Notes: generated by a model from the sequence alone, not told the origin. A stretch of DNA of 64,000 nucleotides from Pseudanabaena galeata CCNP1313 (GCF_029910235.1 NZ_CP112874.1:4206501-4270500), one strand, 5' to 3'. Positions 9,854 to 18,852 are shown, counted from the first letter of the stretch. A program made the numbers and translations.

Positions 9854-11651
9854 ACTGATGTTACGTGGAACTCAGATAATGAACCTCTTGCTGCTAGCAT
9901 AACAGGGCAACCACGGGGGGATTGCCCCTACCTGTAAATTTTAGATCTTGTAGGGGCAATCCCCCGTGCCAGCCCTAGCCTGAATTATGCATGACAAGGG
10001 GAACGAGAACAAGAAAAAGAGCCTAAAAGCTATTAGAATTAGGCTCTTCAGAATAATAATAGATGTATTTTCTCATGACAGAGTGTAATCAAGAAGCAAA
10101 GATCGAATTTTATAAAAAAAAGCGACTAGAAGTAAAGTTTAGTGGCGAACAATTGAGTAGTGAAGGTGGAATACTGCTGGTGAGACAAGCAGAAGAGAAA
10201 GTTAAAATTATCGAAGAGATGGCAGAGAGAATCGAGGATAAGCGAGACCAGAATAAAATCAGACACAGCATGGAACAGTTAATCCAGCAAAGGGTATTGC
10301 AAATAGCCGGTGGCTATGAAGATGCCATCGATAGCAATCAGCTGAGAAAAGACCCAATTTTAAAAATTGCCTGCAATCGGTTGCCAATAGATGAAGAAGA
10401 GGAACTACTGGCAAGTCAGTCAACCATGACGCGGTTAGAGAATCGGATTGCGAAATCAGAGAACAAAGCCATGAGGCGGTTATTTATCGAGAAATATATC
10501 GAACAGCACAAGACCCCTCCCAAACAAATCGTACTAGACATAGATGGGTGGGATGCGCCAACGCACGGAGAGCAACAGATGAGCTTTTTTCATGGATACT
10601 ATGATCATCATATCTACTATCCCGTATTGATCAATGAAGCAAAAAGTGGATATCCTCTAGTATTGCAACTGAGAGCAGGGAATAGTCATGCAGGGAAAGG
10701 AGTCGCACCAATATTACGTTGGCTATTCTGGCGATTAAAACGGGAATGGGCAGGAGTCGAAATCATTTTGCGGGGTGATGGAGGATTCTCCTTACCCGAA
10801 ATCATCAAAGTCTGCGAGCGTTCGGGTGTTGGCTATGTTTGTGGATTTTCTAGTAATGCTGTTTTAAAGCGCAAGGTAGCTAATTTGCTGGAACGCGCAA
10901 GATTGCAATATTGTCAGACGAGAGAAAAAGCGCGGTTGTTTGATGATGTTTACTACCAATCTAGTTCATGGTCAGAACCACGACGCTTAGTAATGAAAGC
11001 GGAATGGCTAGAAAAAGGCGCTAATCCACGTTTTCTGATTACCAATTTGGCGTTACCACCCCAAGAACTTTACGATAAATTTTATGTCTATAGAGGGGCG
11101 GATTCTGAGCATCGTATCAAGGAATTGAAATTGGGTATCAAGGCAGGTCGCCTCAGTTGTCATAGTTTTACGGCTAACCAGTTTCGGCTGCTTCTGGCTC
11201 AGGCTGCCTATATTCTCATGTTAACGATTCGACAAGCGGCGGCGGCAACGACATTAGCCAAAGCTCAAGTAATTCGCTTACGCGATTCTTTGCTCAAATG
11301 TGCGGCTCATGTCAAAGTGTCGGTTAGGCGGGTGCTGGTAGAATTGCCAAATTTCTTTCCCTTTGCTAAAGAATTCTGTCTGATTTCTCAGCGTTTATCC
11401 GAGCCTAACTTCTGTATTTTTGATTAGTTTTTGACCTCTCATAGGATTAATCTATCTCTTTGTAGCCATTTAAGTCCATTTTTGCCATTAATTCTTGTTT
11501 CTGTTGCTTTTTCTTCTTTTAATTGATGCAAATCTCTCCATTCTTAACTTAACGATCTGTTTTTGCTTGGATTTCGTTTCTCTTTCCCATCTCGTGAATA
11601 ATACAGGCTAGACTTTCGCCATCGCAAGAATTCCTTCCACGTAACATCAGT
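9854..11651 (+). mobile_element. Complete IS1380-family insertion sequence (1798 bp)
   Basis: The left end ACTGATGTTACGTGGA (9854) and right end TCCACGTAACATCAGT (11651) are perfect 16-bp inverted repeats around one transposase gene. The left about 125 bp (through CCAGCCCTAG) and the right about 45 bp (GCCATCGCAAGAATTCC...) are the same sequences that make up the short MITE at 56934-57099. A small hairpin (AAGAGCCTA...TAGGCTCTT, 10017-10048) precedes the transposase start. The flanks are AATA and AAAT, so no exact 4-bp target duplication remains, perhaps through mutation or recombination with another copy. Confidence 0.85.
10063..11427 (+). CDS. IS1380-family DDE transposase
   Basis: 454 residues. 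The IS1380 signature is clear: LDIDGWDAPTHGEQQMSFF (first catalytic Asp at about 159 or 161), RGDGGF (second Asp) and GADSEHRIKELK (catalytic Glu), then the conserved RLSCHSFTANQFRLLL. The reading frame is intact, so the element may be active. ATG 10063 gives MYFLMTEC; the internal ATG at 10075 (MTECNQEAK) is an equally plausible start. No frameshift is needed, unlike IS3 or IS1 elements. Confidence 0.93.
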   Translation: MYFLMTECNQEAKIEFYKKKRLEVKFSGEQLSSEGGILLVRQAEEKVKIIEEMAERIEDKRDQNKIRHSMEQLIQQRVLQIAGGYEDAIDSNQLRKDPILKIACNRLPIDEEEELLASQSTMTRLENRIAKSENKAMRRLFIEKYIEQHKTPPKQIVLDIDGWDAPTHGEQQMSFFHGYYDHHIYYPVLINEAKSGYPLVLQLRAGNSHAGKGVAPILRWLFWRLKREWAGVEIILRGDGGFSLPEIIKVCERSGVGYVCGFSSNAVLKRKVANLLERARLQYCQTREKARLFDDVYYQSSSWSEPRRLVMKAEWLEKGANPRFLITNLALPPQELYDKFYVYRGADSEHRIKELKLGIKAGRLSCHSFTANQFRLLLAQAAYILMLTIRQAAAATTLAKAQVIRLRDSLLKCAAHVKVSVRRVLVELPNFFPFAKEFCLISQRLSEPNFCIFD

Positions 11652-12435
11652 AAATTGATTCCTTCGGTTTCACCAAATTAATCGCTCTCAATCCCGAAAT
11701 TACCCCCGTACCAATCACTGCACCAGATAGCCCACGCATAGCATTTTCGACAGGAATAATCGGAATTAACATCTTCCAAATTGGTTCTGGCCAGTTAAAT
11801 AGATAGTAAGTAAATGGAACTTGACTTAAGTGCGCCAATCCACAAATTGTCCAAGTTCCACCAAAAATACCGATCGCTACTTTCACAAAATTATTACTGC
11901 TAATTAATTTTGTGAATAATATTCGAGTTGGCAACAAAAATAGCAATATGGCTGACCAGTCGATAAAGGCTCCTGCGATAAAGGTATCTAGAGGAATACC
12001 ATTACGGGCGATCGCTAAATAAGCATAAACGGCAAGTTCGATCGCAAACAGAACCGTTAAGCCCAAATACCAATATCTACGCTTTTGTCCAATTACCATT
12101 GCTCCTGCCGCAAAGCTAGCGATCACGGCTCCCCAAATAGCGATCGCGGGAACTCCTGCGGTATAGGGCGCGAGAAACACCCCGATGAGTGTACCGATGC
12201 CACTGGCTAAGGCTCCCGCTATGGGACCAAGCAGCCAACCAAGTAGCGGATAAATGCTCTGACTCAGGGGAATGCCTTTGCCTGAGCCAAGTACAATCGA
12301 AAAGGGAATAAATGCTAAGACAGTGACCACCGCCGCGAGGACAATAATATAGGCGATCGGAGCGCCATCGATGGCTGCCCCACCCATCGTTGTTACTTCG
12401 CGTTCTACACCTTCAGGGATTTTATTTTCGGTCAT
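11647..12435 (-). CDS. Membrane protein resembling an ECF transporter S component
   Basis: 262 residues with about seven hydrophobic helices. The segment SQSIYPLLGWLLGPIAGALASGIGTLIG (about 58-85) has the Gly-rich helix pattern seen in substrate-binding S components of energy-coupling-factor transporters, but no ECF A or T gene is nearby, so the assignment is tentative. The stop codon TGA (11647-11649) lies within the right terminal repeat of the IS1380-family element: the last codons read Ser-Ile-Tyr and the TAC-TGA straddles the IS boundary at 11651. The original C terminus may therefore be lost or replaced. Confidence 0.55.
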   Translation of the reverse strand: MTENKIPEGVEREVTTMGGAAIDGAPIAYIIVLAAVVTVLAFIPFSIVLGSGKGIPLSQSIYPLLGWLLGPIAGALASGIGTLIGVFLAPYTAGVPAIAIWGAVIASFAAGAMVIGQKRRYWYLGLTVLFAIELAVYAYLAIARNGIPLDTFIAGAFIDWSAILLFLLPTRILFTKLISSNNFVKVAIGIFGGTWTICGLAHLSQVPFTYYLFNWPEPIWKMLIPIIPVENAMRGLSGAVIGTGVISGLRAINLVKPKESIY

Positions 12436-12835
12436 GGCGATTTAGACAAGCCTATATTAGCGATCTTTTTAGTATTTATAGCTATGGCCACCTGTATAAG
12501 GACAAATCAAAACCTAAATAGTGTGAGGCGACGCTTTGCGCCGCCTCACACTATTTAGAGAATGGCGACAGCTATGGTTTTCATTTTATCGCAAGTAGAT
12601 AAAGGGCTTGACGCTGAGGCTCATTTGCAGGGCATTTTTTGGCATTGCTGACTCAATGTTGGGGCTTTAAAGTGAGTTCGATATAGCCATTTGCGCTCCT
12701 AAGCGATCGGCAAAATAAAAATGACTAGAAATTATCCATAAATTATTGACTTAAATTCTCAAATAGGTTTAAGCTACTTTTATTAGTTATTGCAAGTAAT
12801 TCTTCTTAGTGTATTGACCGCTTTTCAAAAAATCA
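12436..12835. other. Intergenic region with an A-type element and putative promoter
   Basis: This 400-bp divergent gap holds an A-type palindromic element (12477-12577). From 12580 to 12835 it is AT-rich and holds no palindrome or ORF that I can support. A TTGACT at 12746 followed 18 nt later by TAAGCT could be a weak promoter for the phosphonate-type operon. I could not see a convincing Pho box (tandem YTTAAYYW repeats). Confidence 0.5.
12477..12577. repeat. A-type palindromic element, diverged copy
   Basis: Ends TATAGCTATGGCCA and GGCGACAGCTATGG match the A-type ends. The inner hairpin has the arms CCTAAATAGTGTGAGGCG and the core GCTTTGCG. The arm sequence differs from the other copies while remaining self-complementary. 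Confidence 0.65.
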
Positions 12836-13855
12836 ATGAAAAAAATTTCATGTTTACCTGCTAATCTTGCCGTAGTCGCAGGATTAGTATCCTTAATCGG
12901 CTTAACGGCTTGTACAGGAAATACCCCCAATCCTCCATCTCAGCCTAATGCGGCTCAGACTCCCGCAGCAACTACAGAACCAGCCAAAGAAACTAAAGCT
13001 ACTCCCACTGAAACCGCACAGGCTCCGCTTAAGGAATTAACGATCGCCTTTGCAACCCGTCGTGACACTACAGATCTACAGACCAAAGTTGATAAGGTGT
13101 CGGCTATTTTATCCAAAGAGATGGGTATCCCTGTGAAAGGGATCATCGCCGATGAAACTGCCTCTGTAGAAGCACTCAAGGCTAATCGAGCCAATGTTGC
13201 CTTCGTCAGTGGTCGGGCAGCTCTCAAAGCGGAGCTACTATCGGGCGCAAAAATGTACTTAGCTGAGGTGCGTGATGACTATTCGGGTGGTAAGACCTAT
13301 AACTCGATCTTTGTCGTGCCAGTAGATAGTCCGTTAAAACCCTTGGCAGATGCGACCCAAACCCTTGAGCAGTTGCGTGGTAAAAGTATGGCCTTTACAT
13401 CACGTTCCTCTGGTTCTGGGTTCATCTTCCCTGTCAGCGAACTGGTGGGGCTGAAGTTTGTGGATGGTCCCGATCGCTTAGATCAGTTTTTCGGTAAAGT
13501 TACCTATGGCGATGGCTATAGTAGTGCCTTACAAGCTTTATTGCGTGAACAGGCTGATGTGGCGGTAGTTTCGGAATATGCATTACTGCCACCTTGGATT
13601 ACCGAAGAAGAAGGCAAAAAATTACGGGTATTGCACCCAGTTCCTAATGTGCCAGCCCACGGCATTTCCATTGATGATAGTGTGCCTGCGGATCAAAGGG
13701 AAAAGTTGATTAATGCTTTCTTGAAACTGAATGAACCAGAAAATAAAGAGTTGTTCCGTAGTCTCTACAACTCAACCGAGATAGTCAAAGTCGATCACGA
13801 GCAACATTTGGCAACTATGCGGACTGCCATTGAAAGGGCTGGACTGAAACCATAA
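12836..13855 (+). CDS. phnD: Phosphonate/phosphite-type ABC transporter, lipoprotein binding subunit
   Basis: 339 residues. A signal peptide ends in a lipobox (LTAC, Cys26), then a Pro/Thr-rich linker and a PhnD/PtxB-family periplasmic binding domain (about 65-335). The LTIAFATRRD start and the SGSGF...P motif of phosphonate binders are visible (TSRSSGSGFIFP). The gene begins a three-gene operon with the ATPase and permease. Substrate cannot be read from sequence alone: phosphonate, phosphite and hypophosphite binders all belong here. No phn C-P lyase or ptxD dehydrogenase gene is in the window. Confidence 0.85.
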   Translation: MKKISCLPANLAVVAGLVSLIGLTACTGNTPNPPSQPNAAQTPAATTEPAKETKATPTETAQAPLKELTIAFATRRDTTDLQTKVDKVSAILSKEMGIPVKGIIADETASVEALKANRANVAFVSGRAALKAELLSGAKMYLAEVRDDYSGGKTYNSIFVVPVDSPLKPLADATQTLEQLRGKSMAFTSRSSGSGFIFPVSELVGLKFVDGPDRLDQFFGKVTYGDGYSSALQALLREQADVAVVSEYALLPPWITEEEGKKLRVLHPVPNVPAHGISIDDSVPADQREKLINAFLKLNEPENKELFRSLYNSTEIVKVDHEQHLATMRTAIERAGLKP

Positions 13856-13873
13856 CTGGCTTTTTCCTGTGAA

Positions 13874-13899
13874 GAACAAGGGGCTTAAGCCCCTTGTTC
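13874..13899. repeat. Palindrome inside the transporter operon
   Basis: GAACAAGGGG-CTTAAG-CCCCTTGTTC lies between the binding-protein and ATPase genes. Its centre is the same as the palindrome at 5812-5831. It may lower expression of the downstream genes relative to the binding protein, a common operon arrangement (inference). Confidence 0.7.
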
Positions 13900-13956
13900 C
13901 TAATGTAATTTAGATTTTTTCTACGCATTTGATTCAAATTTCAAAACCTTAAAATT

Positions 13957-14736
13957 ATGGAACCAATACCACACAGCAAGTCACCTGCGATCGCTTGCCA
14001 AAATCTTCGTACCGCTTATCAATCCACTTTAAAGCGTCCCATCTTGAATGGAATTGACTTGAAAATTAATCACGGCGAGTTTGTGGCTCTGCTGGGACTG
14101 AACGGCGCAGGGAAATCAACACTTTTGCGATCGCTAGTGGGATTAGTTCCTGTCAGTCAAGGCGAAATTCAGATCTGTGGGACGACTGTTCAGCCCAAAC
14201 TAGTTGACGAAGTTCGTAAAAATGTGGGGTTTCTCGTGCAAGGGGGCGGCTTAGTCGATCAACTTTCTTGCTTAGATAATGTCTTGTGTGGATGTCTGGG
14301 AGATCTGAATACATGGCAAAGTCTGTGGGGATTTCCTAAACGCGATCGCCGTGTCGCGATGCAGTTACTCCAAAAAATGGGTTTGCAAGAACAAATTTAT
14401 CAAAAGGCAAGACAACTCAGTGGTGGTCAACGTCAAAGGGTGGCGATCGCCCGTACTTTGATTCAATCACCGCATATTTTGTTGGCTGATGAACCCACCA
14501 CAGGATTAGATGTCTCAGGTATTAATCAAGTGATGACTAGCCTACAGGAAATGAATCGCAAAGGCTTAACGGTTGTAGTGGTGCTGCATGATCTCGCCCT
14601 TGCTGCTCAGTACGCACAGCGAGCGATCGTTCTGCAAGAAGGGCAGGTCTGGTATGATGGGGATTGTCAAAATATGGATAGTCAATTTGCCAAGTTGCAA
14701 AATCTCTCCCTAGTTCCGTCCGTTAACGCCGCATAA
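13957..14736 (+). CDS. phnC: Phosphonate/phosphite-type ABC transporter, ATP-binding protein
   Basis: 259 residues with all ABC ATPase motifs: Walker A GLNGAGKST (about 48-56), signature LSGGQRQRVAIAR (about 153-165), Walker B ILLADEPT (about 174-181) and the switch His in VVVLHDLALA. PhnC-type spacing. The stop codon TAA shares its last A with the ATG of the permease gene, so the two are translationally coupled. Confidence 0.88.
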   Translation: MEPIPHSKSPAIACQNLRTAYQSTLKRPILNGIDLKINHGEFVALLGLNGAGKSTLLRSLVGLVPVSQGEIQICGTTVQPKLVDEVRKNVGFLVQGGGLVDQLSCLDNVLCGCLGDLNTWQSLWGFPKRDRRVAMQLLQKMGLQEQIYQKARQLSGGQRQRVAIARTLIQSPHILLADEPTTGLDVSGINQVMTSLQEMNRKGLTVVVVLHDLALAAQYAQRAIVLQEGQVWYDGDCQNMDSQFAKLQNLSLVPSVNAA

Positions 14737-15539
14737 TGAAATTTTTTGATCGAATTCGTCCTTACGCCTCTAACCGCTACAATGTCTGGTTATTCAGAGT
14801 TTTAGCTATTATCGGTCTAGGTTGGGCGTATATTTGGTCATTACAAGGTTTAAAAATTGATCCCAAACTGCTCCAAACTAGTCTGCCTTACATGACAGAT
14901 TTTCTGTCACGACTTTGGCCGCCTGATTTGAGCATTTTGGATGTGGCGATTAAGGCTTTGATTGAGACTGTGCAGATGTCGCTTTGGGGAACGACGATTG
15001 GGGCGATCCTCTCAATTCCAATTTCCCTATTGTCAGCGCAAAATCTTTCGCCATTGTGGTTACGCTGGATTGCGAATCTCTTTCAAAATACTGTACGTTC
15101 AGTTCCATCGATTATCTTAGGTTTGTTTTTTGTGGCGGCGACGGGTTTAGGTGCGCCTGCGGGAACTTTGGCTTTAGGAATTTATACGATTGGTTATTTA
15201 GCGAAGTTCTATCAAGAAGCGATCGAGTCCGTAGATAAGCGATCGCTAGAGTCTTTACAAGTGGGGCGTGCCTCTTGGTGGCAGATCGCTCAATACGGGA
15301 TCATGCCGCAGGTTTTGCCACTATGTCTCGGTTATACGCTCTATATGTTTGAATACAATATTCGGGCTGCCTCGGTTTTAGGTGTGGTCGGTGCGGGGGG
15401 CATTGGGTTCGAGTTAGTGAGTTATATTCGTGGGTTTGAATATAACAAAGCAATGACAATGATGTTGGTGCTGTTGGTGGTGGTGACTAGCATTGATGCT
15501 ATCAGTAGTCAATTAAGGAATAAGTTCAAATCCGATTAA
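14736..15539 (+). CDS. phnE: Phosphonate/phosphite-type ABC transporter, permease
   Basis: 267 residues with about six membrane segments and a binding-protein-dependent permease loop (EAIESVDKRSLESLQVGRAS...) that docks the ATPase. One permease gene is present, so it presumably works as a homodimer. It overlaps the ATPase gene by one base and ends the operon; the stop is followed by a palindrome-rich gap. Confidence 0.88.
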   Translation: MKFFDRIRPYASNRYNVWLFRVLAIIGLGWAYIWSLQGLKIDPKLLQTSLPYMTDFLSRLWPPDLSILDVAIKALIETVQMSLWGTTIGAILSIPISLLSAQNLSPLWLRWIANLFQNTVRSVPSIILGLFFVAATGLGAPAGTLALGIYTIGYLAKFYQEAIESVDKRSLESLQVGRASWWQIAQYGIMPQVLPLCLGYTLYMFEYNIRAASVLGVVGAGGIGFELVSYIRGFEYNKAMTMMLVLLVVVTSIDAISSQLRNKFKSD

Positions 15540-15890
15540 TCCCTAGTAAGGATTGGGGATTTAATAAACCGTGATTTCGATGCAAATATCAAACCCTAAA
15601 TTTGGGGTGATCGCATAGAAATAAAAGTTTTGCTTAGGAAGTAATACCAAAACACAAAATGGCGTAGCCATTTTGTGTTTTGAAAAACCTTACTGGGGTT
15701 GGCTTTTAATTCATAAAAGTGTTGTCAAACTTTCGTGAATCAAAAGCCAAAGAAATGAAGGTGGCGCTTTGCGCCGCCTTCATTTCTTTGGCTTTTGATT
15801 TGGCTTAGGTAGCTCTTTGATTGCTATAGCAACTCAAGTTTAGGGTTTTAATGTAGAATGGGGATACATAATTTTTCCTAAATTATCCTC
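15540..15890. repeat. Intergenic region with B-type repeat and long palindrome
   Basis: A B-type element (from GTAATACCAA at 15641) has a 15-bp-stem hairpin around ATGGC-GTA-GCCAT (15649-15681), then CCTTACTGGGGTT. A second palindrome with 30-bp arms and a single mismatch follows (15738-15800), centred on GGCGC-TTT-GCGCC. This B copy is not split by an A-type element, so it serves as the empty-site comparison for the copy at about 8153-8360. Confidence 0.8.
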
Positions 15891-16568
15891 ATGGAAATAG
15901 CGATCGCCCTATTGCAGCATTACAGTTTTGATCTTGGTGGGTATACCATTAGGGATTTGACTCGTGCATGGGGCAGTTTTAAGCCTGAATGGGTACGCCA
16001 AGCTGTTATCGAATCACTGTTTCAAGGAAGATATAAAGCAGTCTCTGTTGATCAAATTTTGCATCTATGGGAACGCAAAGGGGAACCAAATTGCCGCTAC
16101 AATCGAGAATTTGAGCGTTTAGTTTGTGGTGATGTAGCCGTGATTTATGAAGATCGGATTTTTTACACGCCTCCACATACTTCCAATCGAGAAACGGCGA
16201 TCGTCGAAATTCCTCCATTTAAAGCTATAGAAGAATCAAATCCACCACTTCCATTTCCACGCCGCTCAATGATGGGAACTGCAAAGATTGCTAAAGCTGC
16301 TCCTCAAATTGCTGAACCAAAACCGCAAAAATATCCTACTCGGCTTACCACACCTTCGGGAATGACAGCCCCCGCAAAAGTTTATCCTCCAACTTCAGAA
16401 GCTGAGTATTCTGAAGTCTATCGCTCCGCTTATGAAAATATGACTTTACTTGCTGAGTCTTCAATGTTTGTCGATAAGTTGCGATCAATGTGTAGCGATC
16501 GCTTAGTTCTACCAGTTCCTGAAATTGGTTCTGAAATTGATAAAGTAGAAGTGGCAATTGAGAATTAG
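15891..16568 (+). CDS. Hypothetical protein, conserved-looking N-terminal domain
   Basis: 225 residues. Residues 1-95 look folded (IRDLTRAWGSFKPEWVRQAVIESLFQGRYKAVSVDQIL), with a helix-turn-helix-like spacing; residues 100-165 are a Pro-rich linker; the C terminus is helical. I do not recognise the family with certainty. The gene stands alone between two palindromic terminators. ATG 15891 follows an AT-rich leader (TTATCCTC). Confidence 0.65.
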   Translation: MEIAIALLQHYSFDLGGYTIRDLTRAWGSFKPEWVRQAVIESLFQGRYKAVSVDQILHLWERKGEPNCRYNREFERLVCGDVAVIYEDRIFYTPPHTSNRETAIVEIPPFKAIEESNPPLPFPRRSMMGTAKIAKAAPQIAEPKPQKYPTRLTTPSGMTAPAKVYPPTSEAEYSEVYRSAYENMTLLAESSMFVDKLRSMCSDRLVLPVPEIGSEIDKVEVAIEN

Positions 16569-16630
16569 ATTCTATACTTATCAAGTTTTGCCTTGTCCGT
16601 TCATTTCTCAGCTTGAATAAAACCTAAGAA

Positions 16631-16663
16631 TTGTTGGTGCAGCGCTACGCACTGCACCAACAA
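16631..16663. terminator. Palindrome between convergent genes
   Basis: TTGTTGGTGCAG and CTGCACCAACAA flank a CGCTACGCA centre. It lies between the 3' ends of the 225-residue hypothetical gene and the phosphopantetheinyl transferase gene, so it probably terminates both. Confidence 0.65.
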
Positions 16664-16668
16664 AATAT

Positions 16669-17313
16669 CTATGCAAAACACAGAGCCGCAGAATAATTTA
16701 AATCTATTTGGAATTCTGAGGCAATTAGTTTTAGATTCCAGCTTTGAATTCGCAAAGTTTCACCCATAGGACTCTCTAGCAGTGGAGTCACATCCACCTG
16801 ATCCAGAATATTGGCAATACCTTCCCCTGTTGCTTTCCCATAGGCTTCCTTGAGAGTCCATACTTGATAAAAAGCTATGTACTTGTCGCGATCGCATAAG
16901 TTGCTAATAACTTTCTGCTCTGAAGGTAAGAAGTAACGCTCAGCAATACTATCAACATCACATTGGGAATTAATAAATTCCAAATCTATACCTATCTCAT
17001 CATCACTACACAATGCATAGATTGCTAAATCTTGAGAATGCGATAGATTAAAATGAAGCCCGTTGAAATTTTGAATGTAAGGTTTGCCGCGATCGCTATA
17101 ACCAAACTGAATTGCTCTGGGTTCACAGCCTAGCCTTAACGCTAGAATTTCCCGTAAATTCCCTCTTGCCGCGACAAAATTGCGCTTGAGATATTCACGC
17201 TTGAAGCGATCAGCACGCGATCGCTCATCCTCTGAAAGGATCTGCCAAAGACGATCGCATTCAGTTTGTGAAATATCTAGTCTAGCTTGATAAAGTTGTA
17301 AGTCTTGATACAT
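16669..17313 (-). CDS. 4'-phosphopantetheinyl transferase (Sfp type)
   Basis: About 214 residues. It transfers the phosphopantetheine arm from CoA to carrier-protein domains. The Mg-binding motifs GIDLEFI (with FNLSHSQD before it) and WTLKEAYGKATGEGI are present in the correct order and spacing. The Sfp-type size (over 200 residues) distinguishes it from AcpS. I chose ATG 17313 (MYQDLQLYQARLDIS); a TTG 33 bases upstream (17346) is in frame but less likely. In cyanobacteria the single Sfp-type enzyme often serves both fatty acid and secondary-metabolite carriers (family knowledge). Confidence 0.88.
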   Translation of the reverse strand: MYQDLQLYQARLDISQTECDRLWQILSEDERSRADRFKREYLKRNFVAARGNLREILALRLGCEPRAIQFGYSDRGKPYIQNFNGLHFNLSHSQDLAIYALCSDDEIGIDLEFINSQCDVDSIAERYFLPSEQKVISNLCDRDKYIAFYQVWTLKEAYGKATGEGIANILDQVDVTPLLESPMGETLRIQSWNLKLIASEFQIDLNYSAALCFA

Positions 17314-17360
17314 GACGACCAATTGACAATGGCGCGATCGTGCCAAAATCTAATAATAGC

Positions 17361-17393
17361 AAAGCAAAAAATGGCTGCGCCATTTTTTGCTTT
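17361..17393. repeat. Hairpin AAAGCAAAAAATGGC
   Basis: A perfect palindrome with 15-bp arms around TGC. Followed by AAAAACCTTACTGGGTTTGATA, the B-type element signature. It lies between the divergent phosphopantetheinyl transferase and small membrane protein genes. Confidence 0.7.
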
Positions 17394-17452
17394 AAAAAAC
17401 CTTACTGGGTTTGATATAAACTTTTTGAACTTGAGATGGGATTAGAAAATCT

Positions 17453-17761
17453 ATGAATTTGCCCCTAGTGATCGGCGCATTAATAGTCTCTTTACTGCTG
17501 TTGTGGTGGTTGCTGAGCGTCATTAAAGCTAGCTTCAAAACTGCATTTTTGTTAGTTGCCGTGATTTTTGCAATCCAAGTATTGACTGGTGTTGGTCCCC
17601 AGCAAATTTTTGCCCAAGTAGGTCAATGGATGGGTGACTCCATGGGAGGCTTAGGAAAATGGCTCCAGAATTGGGGGGACAAGGGCAAAGTTGATCCAGA
17701 TCCTAAAAAACAATCACTAATTTGGTTGATGGAAATAGCGATCGCCTTGATTAACCCATGA
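17453..17761 (+). CDS. Small membrane protein, unknown function
   Basis: 102 residues. Two N-terminal hydrophobic segments (about 4-22 and 30-46), then an amphipathic region with WMGDSMGGLGKWLQNWGDKGK and a short hydrophobic tail. No family recognised. The stop is followed immediately by a perfect 15-bp-arm terminator hairpin (17762-17794), shared with the convergent MoaD-like gene. Confidence 0.6.
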   Translation: MNLPLVIGALIVSLLLLWWLLSVIKASFKTAFLLVAVIFAIQVLTGVGPQQIFAQVGQWMGDSMGGLGKWLQNWGDKGKVDPDPKKQSLIWLMEIAIALINP

Positions 17762-17794
17762 AATAAAAGGGGATGCGTTGCATCCCCTTTTATT
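17762..17794. terminator. Bidirectional terminator hairpin
   Basis: AATAAAAGGGGATGC-GTT-GCATCCCCTTTTATT, perfect 15-bp arms. It fills the gap between two convergent genes (stops at 17761 and 17799). A-rich on one side and T-rich on the other, it fits an intrinsic terminator in both directions. Confidence 0.8.
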
Positions 17795-17798
17795 GTGA

Positions 17799-18074
17799 TT
17801 AGCCCCCTGCGATCGCAGGAATGATACTTACTTCATCACCATCATTGAGGGCTGTATTAGCCCCATCCAGAAAGCGAATATCTTCGCTGTTGACATAAAA
17901 ATTAACAAAACGACGGAGATTACCCTTTTCATCACAAATGCGGGCTTTGATCCCTGGGCAACTAGTTTCCAGTGAGTCAATAATTGCTTGAACAGAATCA
18001 CCAGTACACTCGACAGTGGCTTGATTATTGGTCAATTGTTGCAATGGAGTGGGAATTAAAACTTTAACAGCCAT
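17799..18074 (-). CDS. MoaD/ThiS family ubiquitin-like sulfur carrier
   Basis: 91 residues with the beta-grasp layout and a C-terminal IIPAIAGG ending in Gly-Gly, the thiocarboxylate-forming tail of MoaD and ThiS proteins. The [15 protein letters not shown] ending is the standard family signature. No moaE, thiG or E1-like gene is adjacent, so whether it serves molybdopterin, thiazole or cysteine/methionine synthesis cannot be told. Confidence 0.88.
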   Translation of the reverse strand: MAVKVLIPTPLQQLTNNQATVECTGDSVQAIIDSLETSCPGIKARICDEKGNLRRFVNFYVNSEDIRFLDGANTALNDGDEVSIIPAIAGG

Positions 18075-18165
18075 ATTTTTGGATCAATATCAATTCAGAG
18101 AACTTTGGACTTAGATTTTACCCAATCATATATAGCGCTCCTAAATGAGTTGTAAGATTTTGAGT

Positions 18166-18204
18166 GTTGAGAGAGTGCGCCCCTTCGGGGCGCACTCTCT
18201 CAAC
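18166..18204. repeat. Palindrome inside an E-type element (TATAGC ... GCTATA)
   Basis: Perfect 18-bp arms GTTGAGAGAGTGCGCCCC around TTC. The surroundings (about 18132-18222) have ends TATAGCGCTCCTAAAT and ATTTAGGATTGCTATA that are near inverted repeats. The same inner palindrome occurs at 60558-60600, 42 kb away. Confidence 0.75.
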
Positions 18205-18219
18205 ATATTTAGGATTGCT

Positions 18220-18248
18220 ATAGATGCGGCGCTTTGCGCCGCATCTAT
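18220..18248. terminator. Hairpin ATAGATGCGGCGC
   Basis: Perfect 13-bp arms around TTT with the GGCGC core. It lies downstream of the minus-strand secreted-protein gene ending at 18285 and is a likely terminator for it. Confidence 0.65.
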
Positions 18249-18284
18249 ATGGTTGGGTTTATATGTATTTTAACTTGAGTGCGA

Positions 18285-18746
18285 TTAACGTCTGACTTTG
18301 CCAGCAAATCCCGAAGCTTTAAATTGCTTAAGCTCAAGAGGCTCAGGCTGTTCGGCGGGAATTGCTACCATAATTTCAAAATCACTTTTGCCAGCAGGAA
18401 TTTCCTCAACTGCACCTAGTCGCGCTCTCTCAGGCATAGCATCATTACCATTCGCATCGTAGATCCGCCCAAAAATATCGGCATTGTACACAACTTTGCC
18501 CGATGGGTTGTCTGTATTTCCTTTAATCATGTAGCACTTTGCCGACATGATGCCGCCGCCTAGCACCATATTTTTACCTGCATCACCTGTGCATGGCTCG
18601 TAAGTAATATTAGTCAGTTTTATCTGCACATTTGCCCAAGCATCGGCGCTAAAGGCAAAGGTACAAATACAAAGTAAGAGAGACAAAACGGCAACATTGA
18701 AACCCTGTAGGAATTTTTTGATGTTTTTAGTCTTTGCGATCGCCAT
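18285..18746 (-). CDS. Secreted/lumenal hypothetical protein
   Basis: 153 residues from ATG 18746. A Sec-type signal peptide ends at about residue 38 (...FSADAWA), followed by a beta-rich domain with two Cys residues (about 50-70) that could form a disulfide. The reading frame continues upstream to 19019, but that extension runs antisense through psbK and carries no conserved features, so the start at 18746 is preferred. Function unknown. It is divergent from psbK with a 106-bp shared promoter region. Confidence 0.7.
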   Translation of the reverse strand: MAIAKTKNIKKFLQGFNVAVLSLLLCICTFAFSADAWANVQIKLTNITYEPCTGDAGKNMVLGGGIMSAKCYMIKGNTDNPSGKVVYNADIFGRIYDANGNDAMPERARLGAVEEIPAGKSDFEIMVAIPAEQPEPLELKQFKASGFAGKVRR

Positions 18747-18852
18747 AAATAAACCTATTTTATAAACCTTTGGATAAAAAATTTTCAGACAAAAGAATGG
18801 CTTCTTTGACGTGGTAAAATTCATCTTAGCTCTTGAAGGAGGTCTATTTTTA

